A DNA stretch of 64,000 bases from Malaya genurostris (taxonomy: Eukaryota > Arthropoda > Insecta > Diptera > Culicidae): positions 80,083,216-80,147,215 of the forward strand of contig NC_080570.1 of NCBI RefSeq assembly GCF_030247185.1. The letters are read 5' to 3'. Position 1 is the stretch's first letter. Every line of letters begins with the position of its first letter. Under the pieces are notes generated by a model. It did no database searches. It was not told the DNA's origin and saw only the letters and a list, made by a program, of their open reading frames with translations. A program made the position numbers and the translations under genes. Below are positions 32,092-45,834 of the stretch, piece after piece.

Positions 32092-34009
32092 TAGAGATGG
32101 TCGGGTATAGAAATTCTTATACCCGAACCCGACCCGTACCCGAGTGATCAGCAAAAAAAAATACCCGTACCCGACCCGTACCCGATTAAAAATTTAAAAA
32201 ATTACCCGTACCCGACCCGTACCCGATCAATAATAAAAAAAAATTACCCGTACCCGACCCGTACCCGATAAAAAATAAAAAATTTTACCCGTACCCGACC
32301 CGTACCCGATTAAAAATTACCTGTACCCGTACCCGACCCGAATGAGTAGTAAAAAGTTTACCAAAATTCAGGATGGAAAAAATAAAGTGTTTTAGATAGC
32401 GAGCTAGATAGAGCGTATCAGGCTCTAGTTTGTAAGTAAAATACATTAAAATGCTTGTTTACATTAAAACATATAAATACACTGTGAAGCATGAATAGAT
32501 TTCCAATGTCTTTGGTACTTTATACTCATTTACAAATGTCAACAAAAGGGAGTAATATCTACTCAAATTTTTCGAGAAGCATATTTATCCAAAATGTCGT
32601 AATACCCGTTGTATTCAATTTTGGGTAGGTATGGTTTTCACGAAACAGTGCGACTTTTGTTCCAATTCTTTAGAACCACAAGTAAGCGTGCTCATTACAT
32701 TAAAATCAATTAAAATCACTTGAAAAATCACGAACATCCCCTAAAATTAATAGAGTATCATCGGTTCGTTTACGTGAATTGACCAAACATCAAATAATTC
32801 ACGTGTATTCCCGGTGTGAATAATTCAATTTTGAAAATGGTGAACTATGAGTCCTTCAAGTGTAAATAGTTTGAACATTTGTGAGAAATTTTTTTTTGGT
32901 TACATTTTTTTTTTACTACAAAGCAAAATGAATTATGATTTTGATTCAAATTAATCTGTCAAATATGCCCGTTTTGTAAACCTCACAAACCCACACCAAC
33001 GATGTTAACGGGAGCTGGTGGTTTTTACAGCCATTGAACTTCTGTTCCACCTCCCTTGGAATCCTCAACGAGTGAACACGGTGAAAATTTGAGCATTTTG
33101 CGTGAAAAGATTTTCACCCGTACTTTTGCGACTCCACGTTGTCACGCATCGAGATTTTCAGTGAAAAGAAACGAAAATTAACTGGCAATATAGCTCAACT
33201 TGCTGTGCCATCAATCGGTGTCATTTCAAGTGAGGTGACACCACCCAGAAGTGAAGAATAAGAAGAACTTCTATGCAGATTTTCTGAAATAAATGTTCAT
33301 GTTTTTATGGTTAGAATCCTAATGATTTATATGTAAATTTTGAAAATCTCCAACCAATATTTAAAATAACAGTTTTCTGGTATCTGAATGTGATATGAGT
33401 ACTACACTACATTTTATATATAAATCAAACAATTTTTACTGGATTGTGCATTAAACAGCTTTAAAATGGTAGTCCATTAAAACCTACGTGAAAAGACCGC
33501 AACATCTTAGAGCTAAGGCAGTGTGTCTTATTAAATATGTTATAAAAAAGTAGGGTGGAAAATATTCACATAACTTTTCACGTAACTATGATTGATCGTT
33601 TTTTTTAAATGAAGAAAAGAAATTTTTTTTTCTGGAAAAAGATGCCAGTTTTCAGGTCTGGTCCTAGGCGCGAATGTCAAAACCCCTTGAATCAAATTGT
33701 TTATTTTTCGGAACAACTGTTTTGCAATAAAAAATTCTCGTCAACGTGTAAACATATTTATGTGAAGTACAAATGGTCGGGTAATCGATCAGAAAAAAAA
33801 ATTTACCCGTACCCGACCCGTACCCGTGTGAGTAGTACATTTTTTTACCCGACCCGACCCGTACCCGAGTAAGCAGTAAATTTTTTTTACCCGTACCCGA
33901 CCCGTACCCGATTGAAAATAAAAATTTTTACCCGTACCCGACCAAAAACCCGTCGGGTACGGGTACGGGTCGGGTTTCGGGTAAAATACCCGATACCCGA
34001 CCATCTCTA
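32092..34009. mobile_element. Non-autonomous hAT-like element with CCCGTACCCGA arrays
   Basis: Inverted termini TAGAGATGGTCGGGTAT, with a perfect 8-bp duplication ATTCCGAT (32084-32091, 34010-34017); the copia frame resumes exactly after it. Both ends carry long arrays of CCCGTACCCGACCCGTA-type units: 32120-32345 on the left, 33795-33985 on the right. The 1918-bp element has no transposase frame; its middle is AT-rich with no recognised content. Confidence 0.85.
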
Positions 34010-34017
34010 ATTCCGAT

Positions 34018-36179
34018 GTTTGCGGGCCGATTAAACCGCTTGGAATTGATAGTATGAGATATTTTGTCACCTTCATTGACGATTGGATCTGTTGAATCGT
34101 AGTCCCTCTAGCGCTATTATGTCTGATATGACTCCGTATCAGCTGTGGGAAGGATGTAAACCAGATGTCAGAAAGTTGCGAGTCTTTGGTTGTAACGTGT
34201 TTGTACATGTACCAAAAGAGCAACCCAGCAAATTAGACTCCAAATCGTGGAAGGGTTTATTCTTGGGCTACGCTAATAATGGCTATCGAGTGTGGCACCC
34301 AGCGAAGAGGCAAATATTACACGTCCGTGATGTTGATTTTGTTGAATCTGAGTACGGTGAAAGTTTTCTAAAATATGATGACAGAGCTTCTGACGTGATT
34401 TCGATTGTCGAAAGAGATAATGAAAAATCGGAGTTTATCAAAGAAGAAATGGATAATGAAAATATTTTGGAAGAATCCTTGAGAACGGGGACAAGCGATG
34501 AAAATACGAATAATTCATTTGAACCACGTATTACAGGCAGACCAGTGCGCGAACGGAACCCTCCCGTATGGCAAACAGATTATGAAATGGAGTATGCTGC
34601 ATATGCGTTGAATGCAATGGAATATGTCGAAGATTTGCCGAGAACTTTAGCTGAAGCAAAAACACGCAAGGATTGGCCGAAATGGGAAGCAGCTGTTAAT
34701 GAAGAGATCGCAGCTCTGAAGAGAAACAGGACGTGGACTGTTACAAAGCTGCCAAAAGATCGAAAGCCGATTACAAGTAAGTGGGTTTTTAAAATAAAAC
34801 ATGGCATGAATGGAGAGCCGGATCGCTATAGAGCTCGCTTAGTGGCGAGAGGTTTCAGCCAAAAGTTTGGTTTCGACTATAGCGAAACTTACTCTCCTGT
34901 TGCTAAGCTCGACACGTTACGTACGGTTTTAGCAGTTGCTTGTCGGAATAAATTGGTGGTGCATCAAATGGATGTCCGTGCTGCCTTTTTGAATGGGACA
35001 CTTACAGAAGAAATTTTTATGGTACCGCCGGAAGGATTTGTTGTCGAGAATAATCAAGTATGTCGGTTGGAAAAATCTTTATACGGGCTTAAACAAGCTT
35101 CTCGTGCGTGGAACAGTCGATTTCATAGTTTTATGAAAGACCGTTTAGGCTTTTTGCAGAGCGCCAATGATCGATGTCTTTATGTTCGTGGATCTGGAGA
35201 GACTCGAGTGATTATAGTTCTTTACGTAGACGACATCGTGATTGTCGGAGCGACACTGAAAGTTGTGCAACTTGTAAAGAGTTGTTTATCTAATGAATTC
35301 GAGATGGCAGATATGGGAGAAATTAAACATTTCCTTGGAATGCGCGTGGAATACAATCGTGTTGGTGGTGTGATGAAGATAAATCAGCGCCATTATCTGG
35401 AGAACGTTCTGAAGCGATTTAAAATGGAAGATTGCAAACCTTGTTCAACGCCTATTAAAAACCGATTGAAGTTAAAAGTAAACGACCATAATCGTACCAC
35501 GCAGCCATTTAAGGAACTCGTTGGTTGTTTGTCATATGCATCATTAACTACTAGACCGGACTTAGCAGCTTCAGTTAATTTCTTCAGTCAGTTTCAGAGT
35601 TGCCCCAGTGATGAACATTGGACTCATCTAAAAAGGATACTACGGTATATAAAAGGATCGTTGGACTTCGGTCTTGTTTTCCGGGCGAATGAATCGGCAC
35701 CGTTGTTGGAAGTCTTTTCGGATGCTGACTGGGCAAACGATTCATCTGATAGACGTTCTATCAGTGGAGGTATTTTTAAAGTTTTTGGATGTACAGTTGG
35801 CTGGATCACCAGGAAACAACAGACAGTTGCTCTTTCGTCAACAGAGGCAGAGATATCAGCACTTTGTACTGTGGTTTGCCATGAAATATGGCTAAATCGT
35901 TTGTTGCTTGATTTGGGATATAACAGTAAGCAACCGATCTCCGTTTATGAAGATAATCAATCTGCAATGCGAATCGCCGAGGAGTCTCGAGATTTTGGAC
36001 GTGTTAAACATGTTGATGTGAAGTTTCATTTTCTGCGAGATTTAATCAAATGTGGCAGCATTGTACTCAAATTTCTTCCGTCGACCGATCAGCCTGCGGA
36101 TATGATGACCAAAGGGTTACCAGTTGCAGCATTTCGACGACACTGCACCGGGATCGGACTGGTGAATTGCAGTTGCTGA
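34018..36179 (+). pseudogene. Copia integrase remnant, reverse transcriptase and RNase H
   Basis: Just after the hAT-like insert the integrase reads RYFVTFIDD, then hits a TGA (34091). It rejoins at LLNRSPSSA, so the core with the second catalytic Asp and the Glu is missing. From 34083 a long frame follows. It has the RT (RYRARLVARGFSQKFGFDY, MDVRAAFLNG, SLYGLKQASRAW, catalytic LYVDDIVIVG at about 35220) and RNase H (FSDADWANDSSDRRSISGG, ALSSTEAEISAL, YEDNQSAMRIA, KHVDVKFHFLRD). The RT and RNase H look intact. Confidence 0.9.
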
Positions 36180-36185
36180 GCAGGG
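36178..36185 (+). other. Copia polypurine tract
   Basis: GAGCAGGG immediately precedes the 3' LTR, where plus-strand DNA synthesis would be primed. Confidence 0.7.
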
Positions 36186-36394
36186 TGTTGATGGAGCAGC
36201 CCCTTGAACTCACCGTCTCTATTAACCTTGTGAGCCCCTACTTTAATGTAACACCACTGTCGAGTATGTTGCTGTATACAACGCTTCCGTTTCCTAGTTA
36301 ATAATAATTTCCTTTCTTACGAAATACATGCGTTCGTTTTGTTCTACAAGTTTCGTCGGGTTTTTCGTTGTTGGGCATCCGAAATACCACTTTA
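36186..36394 (+). repeat. Copia 3' LTR
   Basis: 209 bp, no visible difference from the 5' LTR; followed by the target duplication TTTAC. Confidence 0.95.
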
Positions 36395-37065
36395 TTTACA
36401 ACTACAAAACGACGGATTTTTTCGTGAAAAATCGTAGTTTTCACTTTGAACAACCACCAAAAATTCAAAAAAAAAATTTAAAAAAATCAAACAGTGACGT
36501 TGGGGTCTAGAAAAACTTCTACTCTAACTACGCTGCTTTGATTTGTTCACTTCTGATTAGTCTGCGCTGAAATACAGTGGACACCGCAAATCATGATTTT
36601 TAAGAAGCGCCCTAAAAATACTTCTTCACCGACTTATTTCTCAATATTTTTCCACGAAAAAATTACAAAATGTTGTTTGAATGATATTTTCCATCGCTTA
36701 GACCCTACCCCCCTTAAGTAAGGAGAAGGTTTCTTGCATCTAAACTTTTACCTTCTACCAGAGGAGTCGAACTTAGCGATGCGAAACATCCGAGTCTCTG
36801 ATATGTCAAAAATTTACTAAATAATTACTGACTGACCAGAAGTCCTAAATTAAAAGTAAAAATTAAGTTTTATCGCTAAATTGTTAATCGAAATTTTTCC
36901 CTGTGATTTTCACGCTACGAACATTAATCAAACACGATTAAATAATATCACCAGACTAGCGAGAATTGACGAACTACAAGTCGCGAGAGCAGCTTTTGTA
37001 AATTTGTGGAAACAATTTAAAGAAGTCATCTTATTTTTTTTATATCGTTTATTTTACCCGGCTTT

Positions 37066-37305
37066 TACCATTTTGGTCGTTTACCCAAATACAAATAATA
37101 ATACCCCTAAGTCCCATACAAACGAACCGCCAATGTTTGGTTCACAGCCTGAACAAGTAAGCCTACCAAATTACTTCCTTTCATTGCGATAGTTTGAAAA
37201 TGTGGAAGGAGATCGTTTCTGGCAACGCTTTATGCTAGTTGCTACGGTGCAAAACAAACTTGTTTGTTTATGTTTATCGTTGCTGTATTAAACTGCAACA
37301 ATCAA
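37066..37305 (+). repeat. Helitron segment shared with 59195-59910
   Basis: CCAAATACAAATAATAATAC through GCAACGCTTTATGCTAGTT and then GCTACGGTGCAAAACAA match 59195-59356 plus 59847-59910. The latter carries about 490 bp extra between the two halves. Confidence 0.8.
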
Positions 37306-37459
37306 TCTAAATATCACCGGCACTAGCACAAAAGATGAAAAATGAACACAAACACCCACGAATCTACAAATATCAATACAGCCAGTAGTATATTCATGGT
37401 GGCTTAACCATTCTAGATTATTGTTTAACTTACATTTCGCTTGTGATCTTGATTATCAG

Positions 37460-37670
37460 ATAAAAACTGTTTATTTATTTTTCACTATAATAAACAGTAA
37501 CTATGGTGAACTTGTTCTTACCCTTCAGTGTTGCTAGTTTTATAAAAAACTCGTTAAAGTACATTGTCACTCTGACAGTGTATCATGACAGTGTACCGCA
37601 CGATGCAAAATGTGTCCTTGAAAATTTGTCGAAGTATTCCGTATTATAATTTGTATTTGGTTTACCGGTA
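37460..37670 (+). repeat. Helitron segment shared with 58750-58940 and 61610-61795
   Basis: AATAAACAGTAAC, TCACTCTGACAGTGTA and CGTATTATAATTTGTATTTG recur in the same order in all three places, over about 185 bp. Confidence 0.8.
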
Positions 37671-38869
37671 GTCATCTTAGTTATTTTTGCTTCACTTTTT
37701 ATTCCATATGTCGAAACCATAGTTTGAGAGAGATCTACAATCGCTATTCGATGCACTGACTCAAAATATGATATGGTGCATTCGCTTAGTTTTGGCGTAA
37801 CAAAAGCTTTTAACACATTTACAATTTTTTTGATGAATTCATCGCAGCCAAGTAATCAGTAAAGTAATGGAAAGATGCATTAACAGCATAAGAGGTTTTA
37901 CAATTCTACAAACATAAATTCAAAAAAAAAATCGGGCGAGACGAAGTTCGACGGGTCAGCTAGTAAACGATAAAAATGTTGCAAATCACTACTGCCGATA
38001 TGAAAATTTCCGAAAGAATCCTCCTTTTCTTGGTTCCATTTTTCATTGGCAGGTGTCGCTACCGGTAAAACATTTTTTTAAACAGAAAGGAGTTTAATGT
38101 TGATTTCTCGAATACTAGAATGTATAGCGATCGAGTACTATTTATTTTGGATACTTTATTTGTTATTTCCATGCGTTTGAAAAATGCTATCAAACCAAGT
38201 TTAATGCTCTATTCTGAATAACCGGTAAATTTCGCACAATGAACTAAGATCAACATTACCACCTCAGAGTAAAAATTTTTTCTTCAACTTCTACTATGAT
38301 TTTTCAAATGAATTTGCCCGTTTTCATAAGAAATCGTTGAAAAGGTGGAGTAATTAGAAATTATTCGACAGCTCTTGCTGAAATATTGACAATGTAATGC
38401 GGTCTTTTGTTCCGGGATGTTTCAATCGTTTTCATCACCTGGATTTGAAATGCCACCCACAGCACAATCACTCCATTATCCATAATAACTGTAATAGATA
38501 CCACAGTGCGATCCGCCAAATCCTTCCTCCAACGAAATGAACAGAATCGGATGTGTGTAAATTTTTCTATATTTCGACAATACCTTGCAAGCCCTTGAAG
38601 AAGAAATGTCAAGATTTTCAATTAGTGCCAAAGATTCGCCAGGCTGCGCGACAGCTGGAGTAACTTAGAAGTGAAATCCCGATCTGAAATGGTCATTTGT
38701 TTATGTTTACATGCTTGAATCCCGGCGCGCCATACTTAATTTCGTGAGAAAATTACCAACACAACCAAACCTGTCTTACTACGCCACCAGTGTATTTTAC
38801 GTCGTGCAATTCAATAACGCTTGTTGGTTTACATGCGTTAAATACGACAACGGTTGAACTACAGCAGAC

Positions 38870-39140
38870 CCTGTCAGCTTGGAGCGACATCAATCTTCAG
38901 TTCAGCCACGCCATCGCACGGCATCACATTCAACATATCATGTCAATTGTATGGGTGCGCAGCCCTGCTATTTTGGCGCGCACGATTTTGACATTTCTCT
39001 CCCCTACTTCTATGTATGAGATTCGATGCGGACTCACCTGAGGGCGACATGCTCGCAAAAAAGGATGTTGCCAAAGATTTGTTCGGGAAATGTGAGAGCT
39101 GGATATCTTGTTAATATGATGTCTTTGACTACAGGTAGAG
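38870..39140 (+). repeat. Dispersed repeat, partner of 9258-9570
   Basis: Reverse counterpart of the repeat in the lin-52 intron: GACCCTGTCAGCTTGGAGCG, GCGCGCACGATTTTGAC and CGGGAAATGTGAGAGCTGG are seen. Confidence 0.75.
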
Positions 39141-39164
39141 ACCTGTTGGCAGCAGCCGTTAAAA

Positions 39165-40075
39165 CGTACACACTTAGAAAATTTCGCAGAATTCGGTAAT
39201 TTCAACAGCTTCAACGTTCGGCAATCAGTTCGGTAATTGAATTGAATACCGATCGTTCGGTTATTGCTGAATTGTCAAACAACTTCCGTAAACTGTAAAC
39301 CAAATGGATCTAACGAATGGATCGGTAATTTTTTGCGTTTGTTTACTTTTGGTTAAATTCTGAATTTCAATAGATTTTCGGATTTCATAAAACAACATAC
39401 AATTTAAGCTTAGGATAAGGTTTTTTGGATTTGGATATTTTTCATAGAAACGAGTGAAGAAAGTTCTAACCAGTTGTGACTACGGTGCACTATATATCCA
39501 CGAAAAAATATAAAACTTCCCGGTTGACCGGAATTATGAGCGCCTTTCGGAGCACTGCACAACCTGTCAAGTCCACCAGAAATAACTCGCACGAAATGTA
39601 TTGGCAGCAAGTGGACATAGTGATATGAAATTGGTTTCTGCCTATAAGTAAACAAAAAGCTTTGAGTAGTTCTAATGTTTTTAAAACTTGTGCACTTGTA
39701 CCTCATTCCATTCGACGAACCCTTCAAAATATTTTTCGATTGGTAAATAAAAAGACACTTACAGAAAATTTTAATAACTGTTTAACAGTTAGTTTTCACG
39801 ACAATCAGTATTTACAGAAGTTTGGTTGTTGGAAGATTATTTTACCATACGGACTGTATGGTTTTTACCGTACTCGTCGACTATTCAGATTTACCGTATG
39901 AATTTTATATTTATTTACAGAATTCTGTAATGAAAACTTACGTAAAACTGATCGTCCGGTAAAAATTTGCATAAGTTTTGTAAAATGAAGTTCATGTACC
40001 GAAATATCGGTAATTTCTATTGATTACCGAAAGTTTTCATCAAAAAAATTACCGAACAACGGAATCGAATCTTAA
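39165..40075. repeat. Possible MITE rich in CGGTAAT words
   Basis: TTCGGTAATTTC-type words cluster at 39185-39240 and reversed ATTACCGAA words at 40005-40060. The boundaries and any duplication are unclear. Confidence 0.4.
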
Positions 40076-40203
40076 AGTTTACATACCCTCCAAAGATGTC
40101 GAAATTGACGGTGTTGTTACCGAAGCGAGTCATTACTCGTAGATGATTTACTCAAGCATGGTGTTGGTCGTTTCAAGAACTCTATGTATGCGCTGCATTT
40201 AAA

Positions 40204-40758
40204 GTGCACAAAGACAAAATTAAGCTTTCTTTAAAAGCACGGTATAAGCGCACATATGCAGAAATGCTTAAAACGGTCATTGATGTCCCCCCTTTGGAAA
40301 CCGAAAACGGGTTTTCAAATCGAGAGGAACCAGAGGACTCTGACTCTGATGAAGGTAGTGAAGGTAATTCGTTTATCACTACCCAAGGGTCAGTTAAGAG
40401 AAAGAAGTCTTCCTCCAAATTACCAAAAAAGACACCTAAAATTTCATCTTCAAAAAAAGATCCCCGTGTTAAACAAAAGAAGTCAAAACCAAAGACTGTG
40501 CCTCCTGGTTTGTCAAATTCACAAACCAATCCAGGATCTAGCACAGAAAAAAATAATAATCCAGTAGGCTCCATTTCACAGCCACCAACAGGATTACTGA
40601 AGTTTTCGGAAATTGTAGAATGGATTTTCTCAGCATTCAATATATCGGAACCCTTAAAGTCACTCATAATGGCATTCCTTCTAATAGCTAGAACCTTTTT
40701 GAAGCAGTTATCAGCTCAATGGCCAATTGTCTCAGGTTTTGTATCATTTGATGGATAA
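40204..40758 (+). pseudogene. LINE ORF1 C-terminal half
   Basis: A 184-residue frame without a proper start: Lys/Ser/Pro-rich with an acidic patch (EEPEDSDSDEGSEG) and a hydrophobic C-terminus. Its position just before ORF2 identifies it as ORF1; the knuckle-bearing N-terminal part is missing. Confidence 0.65.
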
Positions 40759-40937
40759 TTTATCATCCGCCGCAAATGATTCAATCACTGTCCTGCAGTG
40801 CAATTGTCGAAGCATCATGCCAAAACTTGATTCATTTAAAGTTTTGTTTCATAGTCAAAAATGTGATGTATTTGCTTTGTGCGAAATATGGCTTACTTCA
40901 AACATAGCTTTAAATTTTAATGACTTTAACATTATAC

Positions 40938-42869
<1,932 letters not shown>

Positions 42870-42905
42870 ATTATACGTCTCGATAGAGACTCTCCGTATG
42901 GTAAA

Positions 42906-43540
42906 GTGCCCACATTATCAGATCCGAATGAATTCCGAATGGATTCCGAATCAATTCCGAATCGGCGAGAAATTTTCATTCGGAATTTCATGTGGAAATC
43001 ATAATGGATTCCGAATCAATTCCAACTCCAGTGCAACAACCGATTCCGAATGAACCGGTTCGCCTACAACCGGTTGATTCGGAAATCATTCGGAATTGAG
43101 TGAGAAGATGCGGACTGAATTGTCAATTCGTCTTCTTCTTCTTCTTTCCTGATTTTGCACGTTTTCGTGCTGATTTTCAGTTTATTTTTAAACGAAAACA
43201 TTATATAACTGAATATTCAAATTCAAAACTTCATGTTTTTCGGATATACAGAACTAGTAAATAACCAGTTCTTCTTAGAATCCCAATATAAACTATTGAA
43301 ATTCGCTGGAAATTAACAAAACGGCCTACCTTAGTCAGCATCATCCATTCCTCTAGCTGGAGTGTAGTGAAATGGCTTAAGTCGCTTAAATTTCACACTA
43401 ACACATTCATAAAATGAGCGAATATTCAATGACATTTATAATGTCACTGTCAATCAGGTTGATCGAGCTGCCAACTCAGGCGAAAATTCTAGCATTGAAC
43501 CGATCGAGCACTGAAAAATCATGCAGTCGAGTAAGAATTC
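42906..43540. repeat. GATTCCGAAT-rich insertion
   Basis: Words GATTCCGAATCAATTCC, ATTCGGAATT and AACCGGTT recur at 42925-43105, interrupting the LINE endonuclease. The termini were not resolved. Confidence 0.5.
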
Positions 43541-43859
43541 ATTACGCATTCCGTCATTTCGATAATGTGGGAATTCCTGCTCCACGATTGATTCTGGGGG
43601 ATTTCAATTCGCACGGTATTTTGTGGGGTTCAGTTTACAATGATAACAGATCATCTTTAATACAAAACATTTGTGACAATTTTAACATGACAGTTTTAAA
43701 TATGGGTAGCCTGACACGGATCCCAAGACCTCCTGCACGCTCAAGTGCATTAGATCTATCTCTTTGCTCAACATCAATTCGACTAGATTGAATTTGGAAA
43801 ATATTGCCTAATTTACACGGTAGCGATCATTTACCAATCATCATCTCAATTAGCAGTAG

Positions 43860-44900
43860 CAATTGCATTGCTACTTCAGCTAGTATTTTATATGATTTGA
43901 CAAAAAATATCGACTGGATTAAATACCAAAGTAGTAGAAACATCTAGTTTTTTGAATTCAATGGAAGAGCTCCCTCCTTTTGAAGAATATGACTTCCTCG
44001 TTTGTTCGATTCTGGAGGCCGCAGAACAATCCCAAACTAAACGCCTTCCTGGGCCAACGACTAACAGAAGGCCTCCAAACCCCTGGTGGGGCAAAGAGTA
44101 CTCAGAGGCTAAACTCGCAAAACAAAATGCTTGCAAGACGTTTCTAAAACGGGGAGGAGGAACTCCTCAGAATGTTGAAAAACTTATGGCTTTAGAAACC
44201 AAGTACAAGAGCATACTTCGAGCCAAAAAATGTAGCTACTGGAGACATTTTGTCGAAGGTTTGTCAAGAGAAACCTCAATGAGCACTCTTTGGAACACGG
44301 CCAGACGAATGAGGAATCGTAACGTGGGCAATGAGAAAGATGAATACTCAAATATTGGATGGATATTTGACTTTGCTAGGAAAGTTTGCCTAGATTCTGT
44401 TCCTACGCAGAGGAACTAAAATCCAAATAATGATTTTAATAATAACCCCTTTACAATGATGAAATTTTCAATAGCACTCTTGTCTTGTAACAATAACGCT
44501 CCTGGGTTCAACTTGGTGAAGAATCTGCCCGACCTCGCAAAAAGACGTTTGTTGGAATTGCTCAACAAGTTTCTTGAGCAAAACATTGTTCCACCTGACT
44601 GGAGGCAAGTGAAAGTTATCGCCATTCAAAAGCCGGGTAAACCAGCTTCCAATCACAACTCATATAGACCAATTGCAATGTTGTCCTGCATCAGAAAATT
44701 GTTCGAAAAACTTATTCTACGACGTCTCGACACTTGGGTCGAGACGAACGGTTTGTTGTCAGATACTCAGTTTGGTTTCCGTATAAATAAAGGGAAGAAT
44801 GATTGCCTTGCATTACTTTCGTCTGACATCCAAATTGCCTTCGCTCAAAAACAACAAATGGCTGGCAAGCTTCTTGGGATAAAGATGATCTGGGTCGGTG
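43860..44900 (+). pseudogene. LINE ORF2 linker and reverse transcriptase N-terminal part
   Basis: NRRPPNPWWGKEYSEAK (43952-44419 frame) leads to the RT fingers: VIAIQKPGKPASNHNSYRP and LSDTQFGFRINKGKNDCLAL (44456-44870). The palm with the catalytic Asp pair is missing: the sequence jumps at about 44870 to the C-terminal region. Confidence 0.8.
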
Positions 44901-44901
44901 G

Positions 44902-45261
44902 ATGCACTCAATTATTCCGAAAATATCGACAAAGGCATGGTTCAGGGGACTGGATGTGAGTAGGGATTTCATTCGTATGATGTCCAGACGCATGTCCAAT
45001 CACTACACGCTAGACGCACATCTCCTTCGAATTGGGCACTCCGAGACTAATCATTGTGCTTGTGGAGAAGGTTATCGGGATATTGATCATGTCGGTTGGA
45101 CATGCGTGGAGTATCGTGATGTCAGATCTCAACTAATAAATTCTTTGCGTACCCAAGGTAGACTATCCAATGTCCCAGTTCGAGACATTCTTGCTTGTCG
45201 TAACCTTCCATACATGAAACTTATTTATCATTTCATAAAGAAAATTGGAGTTTCAATTTAA
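44902..45261 (+). pseudogene. LINE ORF2 C-terminus
   Basis: Starts RWMHSIIP-like and has a CCHC-type motif (CACGEGYRDIDHVGWTC) as in I/LOA LINEs. The frame ends in TAA at 45259-45261, followed by the 3' UTR. Confidence 0.75.
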
Positions 45262-45599
45262 TAAAGGCCCCTTTTAAGACTTAGTACTGATTCCAGCTGC
45301 GTCCATGAGTTCAACTAATAGCTAAATTAGAATAGAAATTATGTAATGATACAAACAAACTTGAAATAGTTTATGAAATTATCAACAAAATGTCTTAAGT
45401 AATAAGAGGAATATGTTGTAATAAATTCAAATCGTTGTGACTATTTTAGAATTAAATTAGGATAAGAATTTTATGTAAAAGTGATGCTACGGCGAAGAAA
45501 AACTTAAGTAAACTGCCTTAAGAAATAAACGTATTTATGAAAAAAAAAAACTACTACCAAAGAGAGCTTAAACGAAAACAATTATTTAATAATTTCCTT

Positions 45600-45735
45600 T
45601 TTTTATAAATCTGTATGAATCTGCATCGGGTTCAGGAAATCTGTACAAAATCTGTATTCTGTATGAAATCTGTATGCGCTTGTAAAAATCTGTATGAATA
45701 CAGATAAATCTGTATGAATAGCATCCCTGATCACA
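45600..45735. mobile_element. Right end of a CAGAGATGCC-type hAT element (fragment)
   Basis: Several AATCTGTAT words end in AGCATCCCTG at 45719-45728, the terminal motif of the family. The left partner was not found. Confidence 0.55.
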
Positions 45736-45834
45736 ACCCAAACCGTAAGACAAGACGAGACAGCTGGCTTCTTACTCTTATTTTGTTTGCTTTCCATGGG
45801 CTCTGCTGAATTATTAATGAAAGTTAGCTGTATG

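Larger units (their letters stand above)
30315..36394 (+). mobile_element. Ty1/copia LTR retrotransposon, young but defective
   Basis: Two 209-bp LTRs without visible differences, a 5-bp target duplication TTTAC (30310-30314, 36395-36399), a primer-binding site and a polypurine tract frame gag-pol. A 1.9 kb hAT-like element is inserted in the integrase region and the integrase core is deleted. Domain order protease-integrase-RT-RNase H is that of copia. Confidence 0.95.
29801..36717. mobile_element. TTAA-flanked MITE (piggyBac-type), 0.83 kb net
   Basis: Left end TTAAGGGGCGGGCAGGGTCT, right end the reverse of TTAAGGGGGGTAGGGTCTAA. TTAA lies at both edges (29801-29804, 36714-36717). The copia element splits it at 30314/36400. 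No transposase. Confidence 0.75.
28733..37963 (+). mobile_element. Non-autonomous Helitron (3.1 kb net) with nested elements
   Basis: Starts TCTATATCTATATATATAAA and ends GGGTCAGCTAG, with a small palindrome CGAAGTTCG 11 nt before the terminal CTAG. It is inserted between A and T without target duplication. The empty site survives in a paralogous repeat, where CTTGAA runs directly into TAAACGATAAAAATG at 26573/26574. About 6.1 kb of the span is the copia element inserted in a TTAA element. No Rep/helicase frame is visible. Confidence 0.88.
26780..38395. repeat. Fold-back repeat that hosts the nested cluster
   Basis: Fragments 26780-26833, 28243-28732 and 37964-38068 line up with 26025-26670, and 38069-38395 is an inverted copy of the same sequence (GTAGAAGTTGAAGAAAAAG type words reversed). 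So the unit is an inverted-repeat element interrupted by two large insertions (26834-28242 and 28733-37963). Confidence 0.7.

Noticed and set aside
33789..34223. 144-residue minus-strand frame rich in Tyr-Pro-Thr-Gly
   Set aside because: Produced by the CCCGTACCCGA arrays of the hAT-like element and the antisense of copia.
36881..37192. 103-residue frame in the Helitron as a captured gene
   Set aside because: Hydrophobic and low-complexity second half, part of it in a dispersed repeat (37066 onward); no family recognised.
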